Positions 22,151 to 31,975 of a DNA stretch of 64,000 nucleotides are shown here, piece by piece (position 1 is the first letter of the stretch; every line of letters begins with the position of its first letter). The stretch is taken from contig OU015492.1 of the NCBI GenBank assembly GCA_907164885.2, forward strand, positions 199,667,609 to 199,731,608, in the 5' to 3' direction. The notes beneath the pieces are model-generated. The model saw nothing but the letters and a program-made list of their open reading frames with translations, was not told where the DNA came from and made no database searches. This stretch comes from Dolomedes plantarius. Lineage: Eukaryota; Arthropoda; Arachnida; Araneae; Dolomedidae. Position numbers and translations under genes: made by a program.

Positions 22151-22682
22151 AATGATTTAAATATATCGTAAATGGTGCGAACCACGATGAGATAATAGCT
22201 AAGCAGTGCCGCCTAGAGGGGGGGGGGGCAACTGTGGCAATTTGCCTCAGGCCTCCAACTGCCGGAGGGGCCCCCCAAAAATTTTACAAATTTTATTTAT
22301 TAGATTTCCTCAGAAAATATAACAAGAGAGCAGTGCAATGAAATATAATAATTATGTTAATCATTCATGAAATAAAATTTCAAGTATGAGTAACTTAATT
22401 TGGATGTGTGTTTTCGTCTCTTTCAATTTTTTATTTTTCTTGGGGCCCCCAAAAGAAGTTTGCCCCAGGCTCCGTAAAGTCTCTGGGTGGCCCTGTAGCT
22501 AAGTACGGGCGTGGTAGACGCGCTGTAGAGCAAATATGAGGTTGAACTCCGAGCTACAAGGAACTTCAAATGCAGCAGCAACATATAGTAGCTGAGGAAC
22601 TTTCTCCAGGCAAGGAGGAGGGAAGGATGGAAGCTCTTACTGCCCTACTACAAATAAATAAATAAATAAATAAAATAAAATT
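22150..22682 (+). mobile_element. tRNA-derived SINE, split by a hAT MITE
   Basis: Without the 22204-22495 insertion and one copy of its duplicated target, the sequence reads as a tRNA-like head: A box TAGCTAAGTACGG, then B-box-like GAGGTTGAACTCC near 22540-22552, then a body (GCAGCAGCAACATATAGTAG and on) ending in an AAATAAATAAAT tail (22650-22682). Together these mark a polymerase III SINE with an (AAAT)n tail. It is interrupted exactly in the A box and is presumably silent. Confidence 0.6.
22204..22495. mobile_element. Non-autonomous hAT element with perfect 8-bp TSD
   Basis: The 292-bp element starts CAGTGCCGCCTAGAGG and ends CTGGGTGGCCCTG, so its ends are the imperfect inverted pair CAGKGCCRCC. 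Its ends are rich in G/C (GAGGGGCCCCCC, TTGGGGCCCCCAAAAG) around an AT-rich core. TAGCTAAG flanks it on both sides (22196-22203, 22496-22503), the 8-bp duplication that defines hAT insertion. It has no coding capacity. Confidence 0.92.
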
Positions 22683-22970
22683 TCAAAAAAGAAAAAAAAA
22701 TTGTTCTTAATGGGTTGAATTACAAATTTTCGTTGAAAAGCATTGCCCTGAAAAAGCTCTAGCAAGCAGAAATACGAACTTTAGATATATTTCTACACAT
22801 AGGCAAGAACAAATTTTCTGTTGATAGGTTTTCTGTGAAATTTCTGAAATCTAAGTCTACAGTAGGGTTCAGAGGTAGATATAAAAGAACCACTGTTAGA
22901 GTGCCTGTCGTTTCATTGGAAGGGGACTCCTTTTCAAACAAAAACCTCTCACCACCATCCCTTTAGACCA
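22683..22970. other. Spacer after SINE
   Basis: No gene; a 60-codon minus frame at 22759-22941 is without domain. Confidence 0.35.
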
Positions 22971-23063
22971 AGGATTCCCAACATTTTTTCCTACATCGAC
23001 CCCTTTTCAAAGAATGATTTTCTTCATAGACCCCCCCCCCTCACATTTTGTCTATAATCTATA
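22971..23063. mobile_element. hAT terminus fragment
   Basis: AAGGATTCCCAACATTTTTT followed by ATCGACCCCTTTTCA and a run of C resembles the left end of the complete hAT element at 47118 (GGGATTCCCAAACTTA, GTCGACCGCTCCCTTTTCAG). The rest is cut off by the Tc1 insertion at 23066; no continuation was found beyond it. Confidence 0.5.
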
Positions 23064-23229
23064 TACACTCATGGACAAAAAAAATAGCGCACCAAAAAAT
23101 AATTGCGGGATCGTAACGAAACTTGCAATGAAGGTACATGTCGGGGAGATATGCAAATGATTAGAAATGCAGCGTGATTGCGCCTTACGTATAGCCGGTA
23201 GAGGGCGTTGAACATCGTACTCTCTGGAG

Positions 23230-23236
23230 TATAAAA
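23230..23236 (+). promoter_or_regulatory. TATA box of the Tc1 transposase
   Basis: TATAAAA in GGAGTATAAAACGGG lies 62 bp before the transposase ATG. It is the only canonical TATA between the left TIR and the gene, so it probably drives it. Inferred from position and motif. Confidence 0.6.
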
Positions 23237-23297
23237 CGGGTAACCAAAGCTTGTTTAAGTGTGCTGAATCATTTACAAAGGAAGAGCTGAGACAGAC

Positions 23298-24323
23298 ATG
23301 CCATTATGCCGTGTTCGAAGACAATATAAGCAGTTGTCGCAGTTTGAGAGGGGGAGAATCATCGGGATGATGGAAACTGGGTGGTCAGCTAGGCGAGTAG
23401 CTCGTCAATTAGGCCGCTCTGATTGTGTTGTGAGGAGGTGTTGGGACCAGTGGACCCGACAGATGCCATGTACACGAAGACCAGGCTCAGGACGCCCTCG
23501 ACAGACCAGTCGTCGAGAAGACCGCCACATCGTAAGAAATGCACGCGTACAGCCAACTGCTTCATCGGCCGCCATCCAGGCACAGGTAGCACCTTCAGTA
23601 GGGGCCTCTGTGTCTTCTCGAACCATACGAAGGCGCCTGGCTGAAGGACAGTTGGCATCTCGGCGCCCATTACGAGTGCTGCCCTTGACGCCCACCCATC
23701 GACGCCTCCGTTTGGAGTTTTGCCGCGCACGAGGAAACTGGACTGCAGCGGAATGGAACCAGGTCGTCTTTAGCGACGAATCCAGATTCAATCTCGGCAG
23801 TGATGACAATCGTGTTCGTGTGTGGAGAGCCCGTGGTGAACGCTTCAATCCTGCCTTTGCTGTACAGCGACACATCGCTCCCACAGCTGGTGTGATTGTA
23901 TGGGGTGCCATTGCCTTCAATACACGGTCACCCCTAGTATTGTTCCGTGGCACCATGACAGCCCAGCCGTATGTTCATGAAATCCTGCAACCACATGTGT
24001 TGCCACTCATGCAACGGCTCCCAGGAGCAATTTTTCAACAAGACAATGCTCGGCCTCATACGGCAAGGGTGTCACAAGATTGTCTCCGCACTGTTACTAC
24101 CATTCCTTGGCCTGCCCGATCCCCAGATTTGTCTCCAATCGAGCATATCTGGGATCATTTGGGACGACGAGTTGGGCATCCCACGAGTTTGAACGAACTA
24201 GAGGCAAGGTTACAGCAAATATGGAACGAAATGTCTCAAGACATCATACAGAACTTGTATGACTCAATGCCCGATCGTATCGCATCGTGCATTCGCGCTA
24301 GAGGGGGTCCAACGGAGTATTAA
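23298..24323 (+). CDS. Tc1-type transposase (intact)
   Basis: The enzyme cuts the element out at its TIRs and joins it at TA sites; it acts in the nucleus. Order along the 341 residues: N-terminal helix-turn-helix (QLSQFERGRIIGMMETG and following, about residues 12-55), GRPR-like linker GSGRPRQTS (63-71), a second DNA-binding part (about 75-125), then the DDE core with Asp160 in VFSDESRF, Asp249 in QQDNARPH and Glu282 in SPDLSPIEH, and the usual C-terminal tail ending GGPTEY. All three catalytic residues and the full length are present, with no stops. The Asp249-Glu282 gap is 32 residues, two fewer than classical Tc1 (DD34E). The first ATG after the TATA box was chosen. Closest to transposases common in spider genomes (from memory). 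Confidence 0.96.
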   Translation: MPLCRVRRQYKQLSQFERGRIIGMMETGWSARRVARQLGRSDCVVRRCWDQWTRQMPCTRRPGSGRPRQTSRREDRHIVRNARVQPTASSAAIQAQVAPSVGASVSSRTIRRRLAEGQLASRRPLRVLPLTPTHRRLRLEFCRARGNWTAAEWNQVVFSDESRFNLGSDDNRVRVWRARGERFNPAFAVQRHIAPTAGVIVWGAIAFNTRSPLVLFRGTMTAQPYVHEILQPHVLPLMQRLPGAIFQQDNARPHTARVSQDCLRTVTTIPWPARSPDLSPIEHIWDHLGRRVGHPTSLNELEARLQQIWNEMSQDIIQNLYDSMPDRIASCIRARGGPTEY

Positions 24324-24353
24324 CTGCTCCGTTCTTTTGCCTTTTTCTTTGAA

Positions 24354-24359
24354 ATAAAT
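24354..24359 (+). terminator. Polyadenylation signal of Tc1 transposase
   Basis: AATAAA lies 31 bp after the stop codon and is followed by T-rich sequence. It is the expected 3' processing signal for the transposase mRNA. Confidence 0.6.
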
Positions 24360-24479
24360 TACCCTTTTTCTTTGATTTTCTTATCATTTACTTATATCAA
24401 AGTAGTCATTACGTATGTAAAATTTCGTTATATTTTGACAACTCCTTCTTGATGCGCTAATTTTTTGTCCATGAGTGTA

Positions 24480-25031
24480 TAAAAAACAGTTCCATAACTG
24501 ACTCACTGACTGACATGCAACGCACAGACCAAACCGCTGGACCTAAAGGGCTGAAATTTTGCATGACGATTCTTCTTATGGTGTAGGGGTACACTAAGAG
24601 AGATTTTTGAACAATTCTTCTTAGATTTTTTAAAATTAAATTTTTAAGCTGTTTTAGTAACTTTTTTAAAGTTTGCATTTAAAATAATAATTTGAGGGTT
24701 ATAAAATTTATATCACGAGAAAGATCATAAAAATTCCTTTGAAATGATATCTTTTTCGAATCTTTACCTTTATTTTCTGGTTTTCGGTGAATTTTTAAAG
24801 ATTCATTTTTAGAATTTAATTTATTAAATGCTGATCACGTGACTTCTTTTTCTGTTACTTTATATAAATTTATTGTCACGTGAATAACAACTAAATAGAT
24901 AAAAAAATATTTTTTCTTACTAATGCGCCAGACGATTGGACATTATTTTGTCTATAAAAATATCCCTTACGATTTTTTTATAAATATATATATTTTTTCC
25001 TACATCATTTGTATATATTGATCGTCGTATT

Positions 25032-25081
<50 letters not shown>

Positions 25082-25161
25082 TTTCTGGCATTAATTGCAT
25101 ACATTGACCGTTGTATTTAATTTGAATGTACTCCGTAGCGAAGTGCGGGTTTTAAGTTAGT
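24480..25161 (+). mobile_element. Helitron-like non-autonomous element
   Basis: Starts AAAACAGTTCCATAACTGAC followed by several ACTG repeats, shares CCAAACCGCTGGACCTAAAG and AAATGCTGATCACGTGA with its relatives, contains a TA array at 25037-25076, and ends CCGTAGCGAAGTGCGGG then TTTTAAG and TTAGT. No TIRs, no coding capacity. The last bases TTAGT vary from the CTAGT of other copies. Classification as Helitron-like rests on the terminal hairpin plus CTRRT-like end. Confidence 0.72.
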
Positions 25162-25164
25162 ATA

Positions 25165-25754
25165 TAGCATGAAACATAATTATAATACCAATAATTACAC
25201 ATAAAACACTTAGAGACGATAATTTGACTAAGATTATGAACAAAAAATTAGAAAAAAGTGGTTCATTAGGTTTATGTTATATTACTTTTTGTACTATTTT
25301 TATTTTTAATTTCAAAAATATAAACAACATTTAAGAAACCAAAATGAAGGTTAAATTTACCTTACTTTTTTTTCTTTTGTGTTTCTATTATGAACATATC
25401 TTTTACTCGAGATTTATTATTTAAGTTTCTCTGTATCTCATTAAATGTACATCCTGTTTCGATATACTTTCATATGAATGTTTTGTTTCACGATCTGATT
25501 CTGTAACCAAATCCTTCATCTGATTCTGTAATCAAAATCTACTTTACATTATTGAAAAAACGACTAAGTTTTTGAGTTACAACTCAACTAAAATCTAGTC
25601 TTGACGTTTAATTTTAAAAGGAATCACAAAAAGAAAATGTAGATGATTTACATTCATGTTATGAGAAGTGATATAAGTTATTATTGTACAGCCTATGTGA
25701 CATTAAGATAAATGTCTGATTTTAGGTGCGTGCGGACGATTTCTCTACTAAAAA
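25165..25754. other. AT-rich spacer
   Basis: No gene or repeat recognised. Confidence 0.4.
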
Positions 25755-26264
25755 GTAACTCCCGCTGCCACTGTCAAAAGCTTGTCACGCTATCTCCTCC
25801 GAAACCGCTGGGGGTATGGGGTCGAAAGTGATACCAATGGATGCAGAAAAATGGGGGGAACAAAGTTAGACATGTCTCATCTTTGTCGGATTTAAGGTTT
25901 TTTTTAATTTTATGTTTTGTGGGAAAATATTGACTTTTTCATCTAAATATTACGATAACTCGCCAAAAAAAACGATTGTAGAATTTTGATCTTTTTACAG
26001 TCTAAGACTACAGACATTTCTCTTTCAAACTAGACCTTATTTGTTTAAAAATATTTTAAAACAGACTAATATTTTCATAAAAAAATGAAACACAGTTTTT
26101 CAAGAAGTATCGTCCCCTATGTGGATGTAATATCGAAACTACTCGAGTTTTTATCTTACAAAGAAAATGTTTACATCATCTGGAAGCTGAAAGCTTTCTT
26201 ATTCATATAAACCTCATTTCAAGTCTATATCCTAAATTTTCGATTATTAATTGAATTTTAAAGC
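25755..26264 (+). repeat. Dispersed repeat B, copy 1
   Basis: Matched in reverse complement by 34182-34710, with shared blocks GACAAGCTTTTGACAG (as complement), AAACCGCTGGGGGTATGGGG, GACATGTCTCAT, TTTTGTGGGAAAATATTGAC and GGAAGCTGAAAGCTTTC. About 510 bp, non-coding, no TIR. It includes CCGAAACCGCTGGGGG, similar in feel but not identical to the Helitron family's CCAAACCGCTGGACC. Class unknown. Confidence 0.8.
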
Positions 26265-26399
26265 TGATAATTCAACAGTGATGAAACGCCCTTCGCATTA
26301 AGGGTGACAACAGTAAATGGATGGAAGCTGTTATATTGTCCGAGAATCATCCCTATGTATCTCGCTATTATCCATAACAGAGGAGCGAGTGTAGCGAGC

Positions 26400-26418
26400 C
26401 TAGGGGCGAAGCCCCTAG
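26400..26418. repeat. Terminal-type hairpin CTAGGGGC-GAA-GCCCCTAG
   Basis: A perfect 8-bp stem with a GAA loop, preceded by GAGCGAGTGTAGCGAGC and followed by T, so the plus strand ends CTAGT. Hairpins like this sit just before the 3' terminus of many Helitrons. The 144-codon minus frame 26258-26692 runs across it and reads GFAPRLATLAPLLW, a translation artefact of such hairpins and not a gene. Confidence 0.5.
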
Positions 26419-26772
26419 TCACTGAAAAAAAGGGGTTATATAGTGCAATCGAATTTACCATAATGTGAGAGAATGTAGTCTTTCTTAACAGTTTACCAAG
26501 CTCCTGTCCGTTAGGAGGCAGACCATTCCAGCTAGGGCTACATTCCAGCCGTAGGAGGCTACATTCCAGCTCAAATATAGTACGTCCTTCAAGGCAATAA
26601 GATATGCATATTTTTAGGAATCGTCTTAGAATTACTGTGCTTTTAAATAAAAAAACTTTTACTAAATCACGTAAACATATAAACACGCACACACACGTAT
26701 ATACACAAATATATGGAGCACATTTTAGGATAATTACAATGAAAAATTTAGAGGCTTATTAGAGGATTTCCT

Positions 26773-27285
26773 TATGTTACTTCATTGGATTTCATTTTAG
26801 AGGATTTCCTTTTTGTTCCTTCATTGGGCGGAACAAATACTACCAGGCTCGTCTTCGAACATACGCGTGAGCAAGCTATGTAAAACTGACCATGGAAGAA
26901 ACGAATTTTTCAGATATCTACGCCAGCGTATTTTAAAGTTTGGCCTAGAGACTTATTTATCGTTATGGCGAGGCATAATTTGAAGGGGAAATTGCAGTCT
27001 CTTAAAGTCAAAAGGGAGGTCATAGGTTATTGGAGAATTGCGTGGCACGAACATTTTATCTCCTTGAGCACAGCCGGTTAAAATTGTGGCTTCGATTGAA
27101 TTTTTGTGCAGGGCTTTGACTTGTAGTCTAGTGCCATTACACAATTTCAGTGGTTTTAAATTCCGAAGGAGCATTACAGGTGTGCCCTTCCAAAAAGAGA
27201 GCTTATGGTATGGAAGACCTGGTGGTTTAAGGGAATTTAAATTATTGCTTATCGTCGCATAGTCAATTTTTACGTTGTTATGCAC
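26773..27285 (-). pseudogene. Helitron Pif1-like helicase, C-terminal part
   Basis: The minus strand reads NSLKPPGLPYHKL, then GTPVMLLRNLKPLKLCNGTR and QVKALHKNSIEATILTGCAQ, and, after a frameshift near 26955, MTINKSLGQTLKYAGVDI, a stop, and KIRFFHGQFYIACSRVCSKT. These are the last motifs of the Pif1/RecD-type helicase domain of Helitron RepHel proteins (INKSQGQT is motif V; the ACSR segment carries the motif VI arginine). The Rep nuclease and the N-terminal helicase motifs are absent. At least one frameshift and one in-frame stop make it a relic. It lies immediately downstream of Helitron-like 5' sequence (27290-27690). Confidence 0.88.
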
Positions 27286-27289
27286 CTGA

Positions 27290-27690
27290 TGCTAAATTAA
27301 TTTAAAGTATCACACAAAGAAAAAAAATGTCGTAATTAGCATTTAATAAATAAAATTCTAAAAATTAATTTTTTTAAATTCACAAAAAATTAGAAAAGGG
27401 CGATAAAGGCAAAAAAGATTTCATTGCAAAGGAATTTTTAAGATAATTCTCGTGATATAAATTTTTTAACCCTCAGATTATTATTTTAAATGAAAATTTT
27501 AAAGAATGTTACAAAAACAGCTTAAAATTCAATTTAAAAAATCTAAGAAGAATTTTTCAAAAATATTTCTTAGTGCACCTCTACACTATAAGAAGAATCG
27601 TCGCGCTAAATTTCAGACCTTTAGGTCCAGCAGTTTGGTGTGTGCGTTATTTGTCAGTCAGTCAGTCAGTATTGCACTGTTTTATATGGA
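27290..27690 (-). mobile_element. Helitron-like 5' half joined to helicase relic
   Basis: On the minus strand this begins with the TGACTGACTGACTGACAAAT region and repeats the family blocks CAAACTGCTGGACCTAAAGG and AAATGCTAATTACG, then passes at GTGCATAACAAC straight into the helicase relic. In the short copies the same GTGCATAACAAC is instead followed by the 3' half. This is consistent with the short elements being deletion derivatives of a helicase-bearing element. Confidence 0.7.
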
Positions 27691-28580
27691 CCGTGAGAAA
27701 TTACTTATAAGTCAGTTCGCTCAGATCTGATGCCTAGTTATATATATTTTATAAAAAGTTTTTTTATTAGTCTTACTATACATAAGAATTTAAAGAAAAT
27801 AAGTAGCAATATAAGAACTGAAAACACTAAAATTTATTCTTCCAAAGTGAAAACCTTAAACTTCAACTCATTAGGAATTTGTCTTAAAACCCTTACGTCG
27901 GCTCATCTGCCTGTATACTGTTCCCCAGCTGATCTGTCTCACAGACCGCCACGCTATAATTTTAGGATATATTCCAATTTTTATAAGTTTTTCTCAGTTA
28001 TAAGTCATTAATAAAAAACTACTGCTACCTCTCATTCTTGAAAAGGGTATATAAAAAATAGATTATTCAAGAAAAATTTCAGAATCCGATTCCTCAATCT
28101 GTGATAGTGCGAGATAGACAAAATGTCTGGTTCCTTGTGAAACAGGAGGAATTCTTCCAGCCATTCTAGCTACAGCAATAAAAGAAAGATCTCAGAAATA
28201 GAATGCATGCAGACTGACAAATAATTAATACGGTTCAAGGCTTATCGGTCATACAGACCGGCAAAAATTTAAATCAGTTCAAGGCTCATCGGTCTAAAAG
28301 TCCGACTATGGTTTACAAAGATTAAATTTACCAACAAAATACGAGCGGGCGAAAATATCCAATGTGTTGTACTTGAAGGTCAGGACCTGACTGAAGAACT
28401 CACAAAACCTCAACAGTCTGATCACCCCGACCACCACCCCACTCTTCAGAACAGGTGCAACAGCGGTCTCCTAGACCGATGAGCCGACGTAAGGGTTAAA
28501 ATTTGAGTACAATAAATTTCATTAAACAAACCTATTAGCATTACTTTAGAAAACACTTTTACGTAAAGTCTTATTTTCTA
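27691..28580 (+). repeat. Dispersed repeat C, copy 1 (interrupted)
   Basis: 27691-27893 and 28502-28580 together match the reverse complement of 36090-36637. Shared blocks include GACCGTGAGAAATTACTTAT, GTCAGTTCGCTCAGATCTGA, TTCCAAAGTGAAAACCTTAA and AGCATTACTTTAGAAAACA. The 596-bp element at 27900-28495 interrupts this copy at TTAAAA. Open frames here (27506-27730, 27730-28011) are chance. Confidence 0.8.
27900..28495. mobile_element. TTAAAA-flanked DNA transposon (non-autonomous)
   Basis: The ends are CCCTTACGTCGGCTCATC and its exact complement, and TTAAAA flanks both sides (27894-27899, 28496-28501). Repeat C copy 2 shows the matching site without insertion. Inside, motifs of the form CTCATCGGTCT...AGACCG recur three or more times as sub-terminal repeats. 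No transposase. A CCC start with a TTAA-containing target suggests a piggyBac-like element, but a 6-bp duplication is unusual for that group. Confidence 0.8.
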
Positions 28581-28584
28581 ATAG

Positions 28585-28735
<151 letters not shown>

Positions 28736-28739
28736 TACG

Positions 28740-30150
28740 AGCATGTATGTGTGAATGTGTGTTGTCTGTTAATTTAAAACATATGGTTGCAAATACTCTA
28801 ATTTCTAAGCTTATAGCAGTTACGGATAAAGATTAATTTCGTAAAAATTTAAAATACTCTGGTAATGGGTAATTTGCTACTAAGGGCTTAAAAAGGTTTT
28901 TTTTTTTTTTTTGCTTATATCAGTAATTCAGCAGAACTCTCTCCCTTACTGCGTATAAATAAATAATTTTTCTATTCAAAAAGCGTCTGGAAACTGAAAT
29001 GAAGGAGGGAGGGATGAAAAGTACGGCGACATTCATATATCTCATCCTTTTATAGCAACTTCTCTTGAAGGCTTTCAGCTTTCAACGTGCTTCGTGCATA
29101 CAGCACGTGTGAGATGAACGATTTTGATTGCATCACGTTCACGACCCATTCAAAACAGATGACACGTGACCAGCAAAAATATACTCGCTCCCCTTTCTCT
29201 CCGGCTCCATTGTTTACGGATAAAAAAGTTCTTTTGCTCTACCCCAGTATTGAAATAGTCTATTTATTTTTCGCCTTTGAACGATATTGCATAAAAGCGA
29301 AAGAGCGATTTTGCACAGTTTTGTTGAGAAATTAATCATTTTTCAGCAAAGCTGGTCAAATCATTCATGCACCGGTTTCTCGTTGCAATATATTAGCTTG
29401 TCTGCTGTTTATGGAAACAAAAACACGGAATAGTAAAAAAATATATATATAAATAGCTGGATATACCCTGAATAAATTCATGTGTAATGACTAGCACTTT
29501 TTTTTCTCTAGTTTGTGCCTAGTTTGAACATTTGTGAGGTATTGAATCAAAACTAACCCCCCCCCCCCTGGTTTAAATAAAGCGCCGTTTCAAGAAGAAG
29601 CTCCTTATGCAAACGAGTGGCGCTTTTGTACTAGACGGGAATCCCCGTGTGTAGCGTACACGTGCGAGAGTGAGAGAGAAAACACTACGAGGCGAGTTCG
29701 GACGGAGGCGAGCGGCGAACGGAAAACAATTGGAGTGATCGCTTTGACGTACAGCAGCCGGACATTATAAAGGTTACCGAAGACGTTTTGAAGTTAGCTA
29801 TCGTTCCAGCGACCTCGTGATAAAAACGAAGACAGAAAGTTAGTGTGGCGTATGTACACGCAGTGGCTTGGCTGAATTCTGGTAGGGTTTCAGTAATATA
29901 ACTACCGGGATTAATACATGCGATAGATAATTCCCCGTTGCCTGCTAGCAATTGAGTACGGCATTTATGTAGTCTAATTGTGTTGTAATAAATAGTTTTG
30001 TGTAGAAAACCTCGTCGGATCTTGTTAATAGGGAGTTCATTGTTTAGTATATGCATTACCTTAAGGGTAAAGAAAACAGTGAACTTCACACGACTTTTGT
30101 AGAAACTGTAAATTAGAAAGTTCATATGGTTTCCGGCCATTTGCACTATA
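28740..30150. other. Unassigned region with a GC-rich patch
   Basis: Mostly AT-rich. A run of about 12 C lies near 29560. The patch 29590-29880 is richer in G/C with CpGs (GGCGAGTTCGGACGGAGGCG) and an upstream GAGAGTGAGAGAGA run; this could be a promoter or 5' exon on the plus strand. A 153-codon minus frame (29685-30146) covers it but has no domain and no coding-like bias that I can judge. Nothing firm can be called. Confidence 0.3.
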
Positions 30151-30398
30151 TCCGGAGAATGTGTTATAGAAATTCTTGACTCTAAAACATATTCTCCGGA
30201 TTGAAAAAAAAATTTGAAATCTTAGAAATTTTTCACGGAAAAATTTTAGAAATTTGGAAGCATACCAATGTTTTTAAAACAATTATCAATAAGGAATGAT
30301 TGATATCAGAAACAAAAATTCTACATGAAATATAGTTTAACTTTTCAGTGAATTTATACAATTTTTGATTTAAATATGTTCATGCATTTATTAAATAT

Positions 30399-30532
30399 AC
30401 TAGCTGAAAACCCGTGCTTCGCTACGAAGTGCATTCAAATTAAATACAACGGTCAATGTATGCAATTAGCGCCATAAAGAATAAATATATATATTTATAA
30501 TAAATGCGACGATCAATGCATACAATTGATGT

Positions 30533-30578
<46 letters not shown>

Positions 30579-31082
30579 CATAAGGGATATTTATTTTTTT
30601 GGATAATATCCAATTGTCTGCTGCATTAGAAAGAAGAAAACATTTTTTTCTCTATTTAGTTGTTATACACGTGACGATAAATTTATTTAAAGTACCAGAA
30701 ATATGAAATCATGTGATCAGCATTAAATAAATTAAATTCTAAAAATTAATTTTAAAAATTCACCAAAAATCAGGAAATTGAGGTAAAGATTCGAAAAAGA
30801 TTTCATTTTAAAGGAATTTTTATGATCTTTCTCGTGATATAAATTCTATAACGCTCAAAGTATTATTTTAAATGCAAACGTAAAAGAAGTTAAAAAAACA
30901 GCTTAAAAATTTAATTTTAAAAAATCTAAGAAGAAGTTTTGAAAAATCTTTCTTATTGCACCCCTACACTATAAGAAGAATCGCCATGCAAAATTTCAGC
31001 CCTTTAGGTCCCGCGGTTTGGTCTGTCCGTTGTATGTCAGTCAGTGACTGAGTCAGTTACGGAACTGTTTTATATATATAGA
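30399..31082 (-). mobile_element. Helitron-like element, complete copy
   Basis: The most complete copy of the family, 684 bp. On the minus strand it starts TCTATATATATAAAACAG then TTCCGTAACTGACTCAGTCA, and ends CGTAGCGAAGCACGGG, TTTTCAG, CTAGT. The 5' TC, the 3' hairpin (CCCGTGCTTCGCTACG in the plus sense) and the CTAGT terminus are Helitron hallmarks, and no TIR or target duplication is present. The base after CTAGT is A here, not the T of canonical A^T insertion. It contains a TA array at 30537-30574. Confidence 0.78.
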
Positions 31083-31469
31083 TTATGGATTCATTATTGT
31101 AAATAAATCTCTGCTTAACAATTAATATAATTTTTGTATTATAGTCCTGATCCCTAACAACTTTACTTCGAATATCATTTTTGCGAATCTTCATTTACCC
31201 AGACCGTGAATGATATATTATTGATCCCTTCGTATTGTACTGAGCTATTTTGCCCTTGACGGTCTTGTCGATGACAAAAGGGCTACTTACAATTTTTAAT
31301 ATCCCTATTTAAAACCCCTTACAGTAAATCCTCCTCTAAGATCTACGTTTAGCTACCCATAAAATTAGATTTAGTAAATAGCCTCAATAAAGAAAGAGCT
31401 TCAGAACTAGAATTTGAAAAAAAAATGCTGCTCTTATTACAATAACTACGATATATCCTAAATGCAACT
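31083..31469. other. AT-rich spacer
   Basis: No gene seen. It may include decayed upstream LINE sequence, but no frame could be aligned. Confidence 0.35.
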
Positions 31470-31870
31470 GGTGACATATTTATACGGACGGGTCAGTTGA
31501 GGAAGCAGTTAGCGATGCAGGTGCTGGTGTATATACCAGCACCTTTCAACTGCGGACTCCAGTTGGCAAGTTTCTTGATAATTATGATCAGTAATATCAG
31601 ATAAATAACTGCAGTCTCTACGGTACTTGAAAAGATTAAAGATATCAAGTAGGAAAACATGCTAATCTTCATCGATTCGTAGGGAGTTATTACTTCTTTA
31701 TTTCACCCCTTATTAGGATGGAAATGAAAATATAAGTTCTTTCAAGGAAAAAATAAGTCAAGTAATAAAAAATTGTAAACACTTTCGTCTCCAGCGGATA
31801 ATAATCGACCGTGGTACTCCGGGAAAGAGATGGCTGATATTTTGGCTAAAAAAAGGAGAAAAATTTTCTC
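31470..31870 (+). pseudogene. LINE RNase H domain remnant
   Basis: A plus frame reads YTDGSVEEAVSDAGAGVYTS, with the YTDGS motif that holds the first catalytic Asp of RNase H. Further on come FIDS (second region) and, near 31800-31850, GTPGKEMADILAKK, the end of the domain (normally PGNERAD-LAK). Together these are the RNase H domain found at the C terminus of I-clade and related LINEs. Stops and frameshifts break it at least three times. Reverse transcriptase was not seen. Confidence 0.75.
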
Positions 31871-31897
31871 AACCAGAAGTTTCTCTCCCCATTATAT

Positions 31898-31908
31898 ATA
31901 TATTTTAT

Positions 31909-31972
<64 letters not shown>
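31898..31972. repeat. (TA)n microsatellite
   Basis: About 75 bp of TA, truncating the 3' end of the next Helitron-like copy. Confidence 0.95.

Positions 31973-31974
<2 letters not shown>

Positions 31975-31975
<1 letters not shown>

Larger units (their letters stand above)
23066..24477 (+). mobile_element. Tc1-type transposon with intact transposase
   Basis: A 1,412-bp element with inverted ends CACTCATGGACAAAAAA...AGCGCA and TGCGCTAATTTTTTGTCC...ATGAGTG, and TA duplications at 23064-23065 and 24478-24479. It contains one uninterrupted 341-codon transposase gene, a TATA box and a polyadenylation signal. It is GC-richer than the surroundings, as expected for a young insertion. Right next to it (24480) a Helitron-like copy begins. 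On sequence alone it could be active. Confidence 0.95.

Noticed and set aside
23389..24262. Other long frames within 23389-24262, both strands
   Set aside because: They are shadows of the intact transposase, which is GC-rich and therefore has few stops in other frames.
26258..26692. 144-codon minus frame with GFAPRLATLAPLLW
   Set aside because: The apparent protein comes from a transposon hairpin (GGGGCGAAGCCCC); no domain and no conserved start.
29685..30146. 153-codon minus frame as a host gene
   Set aside because: No domain, no splice or promoter support, and the GC-rich part is better explained as a possible promoter or 5' exon of the other strand; kept only as unassigned sequence.
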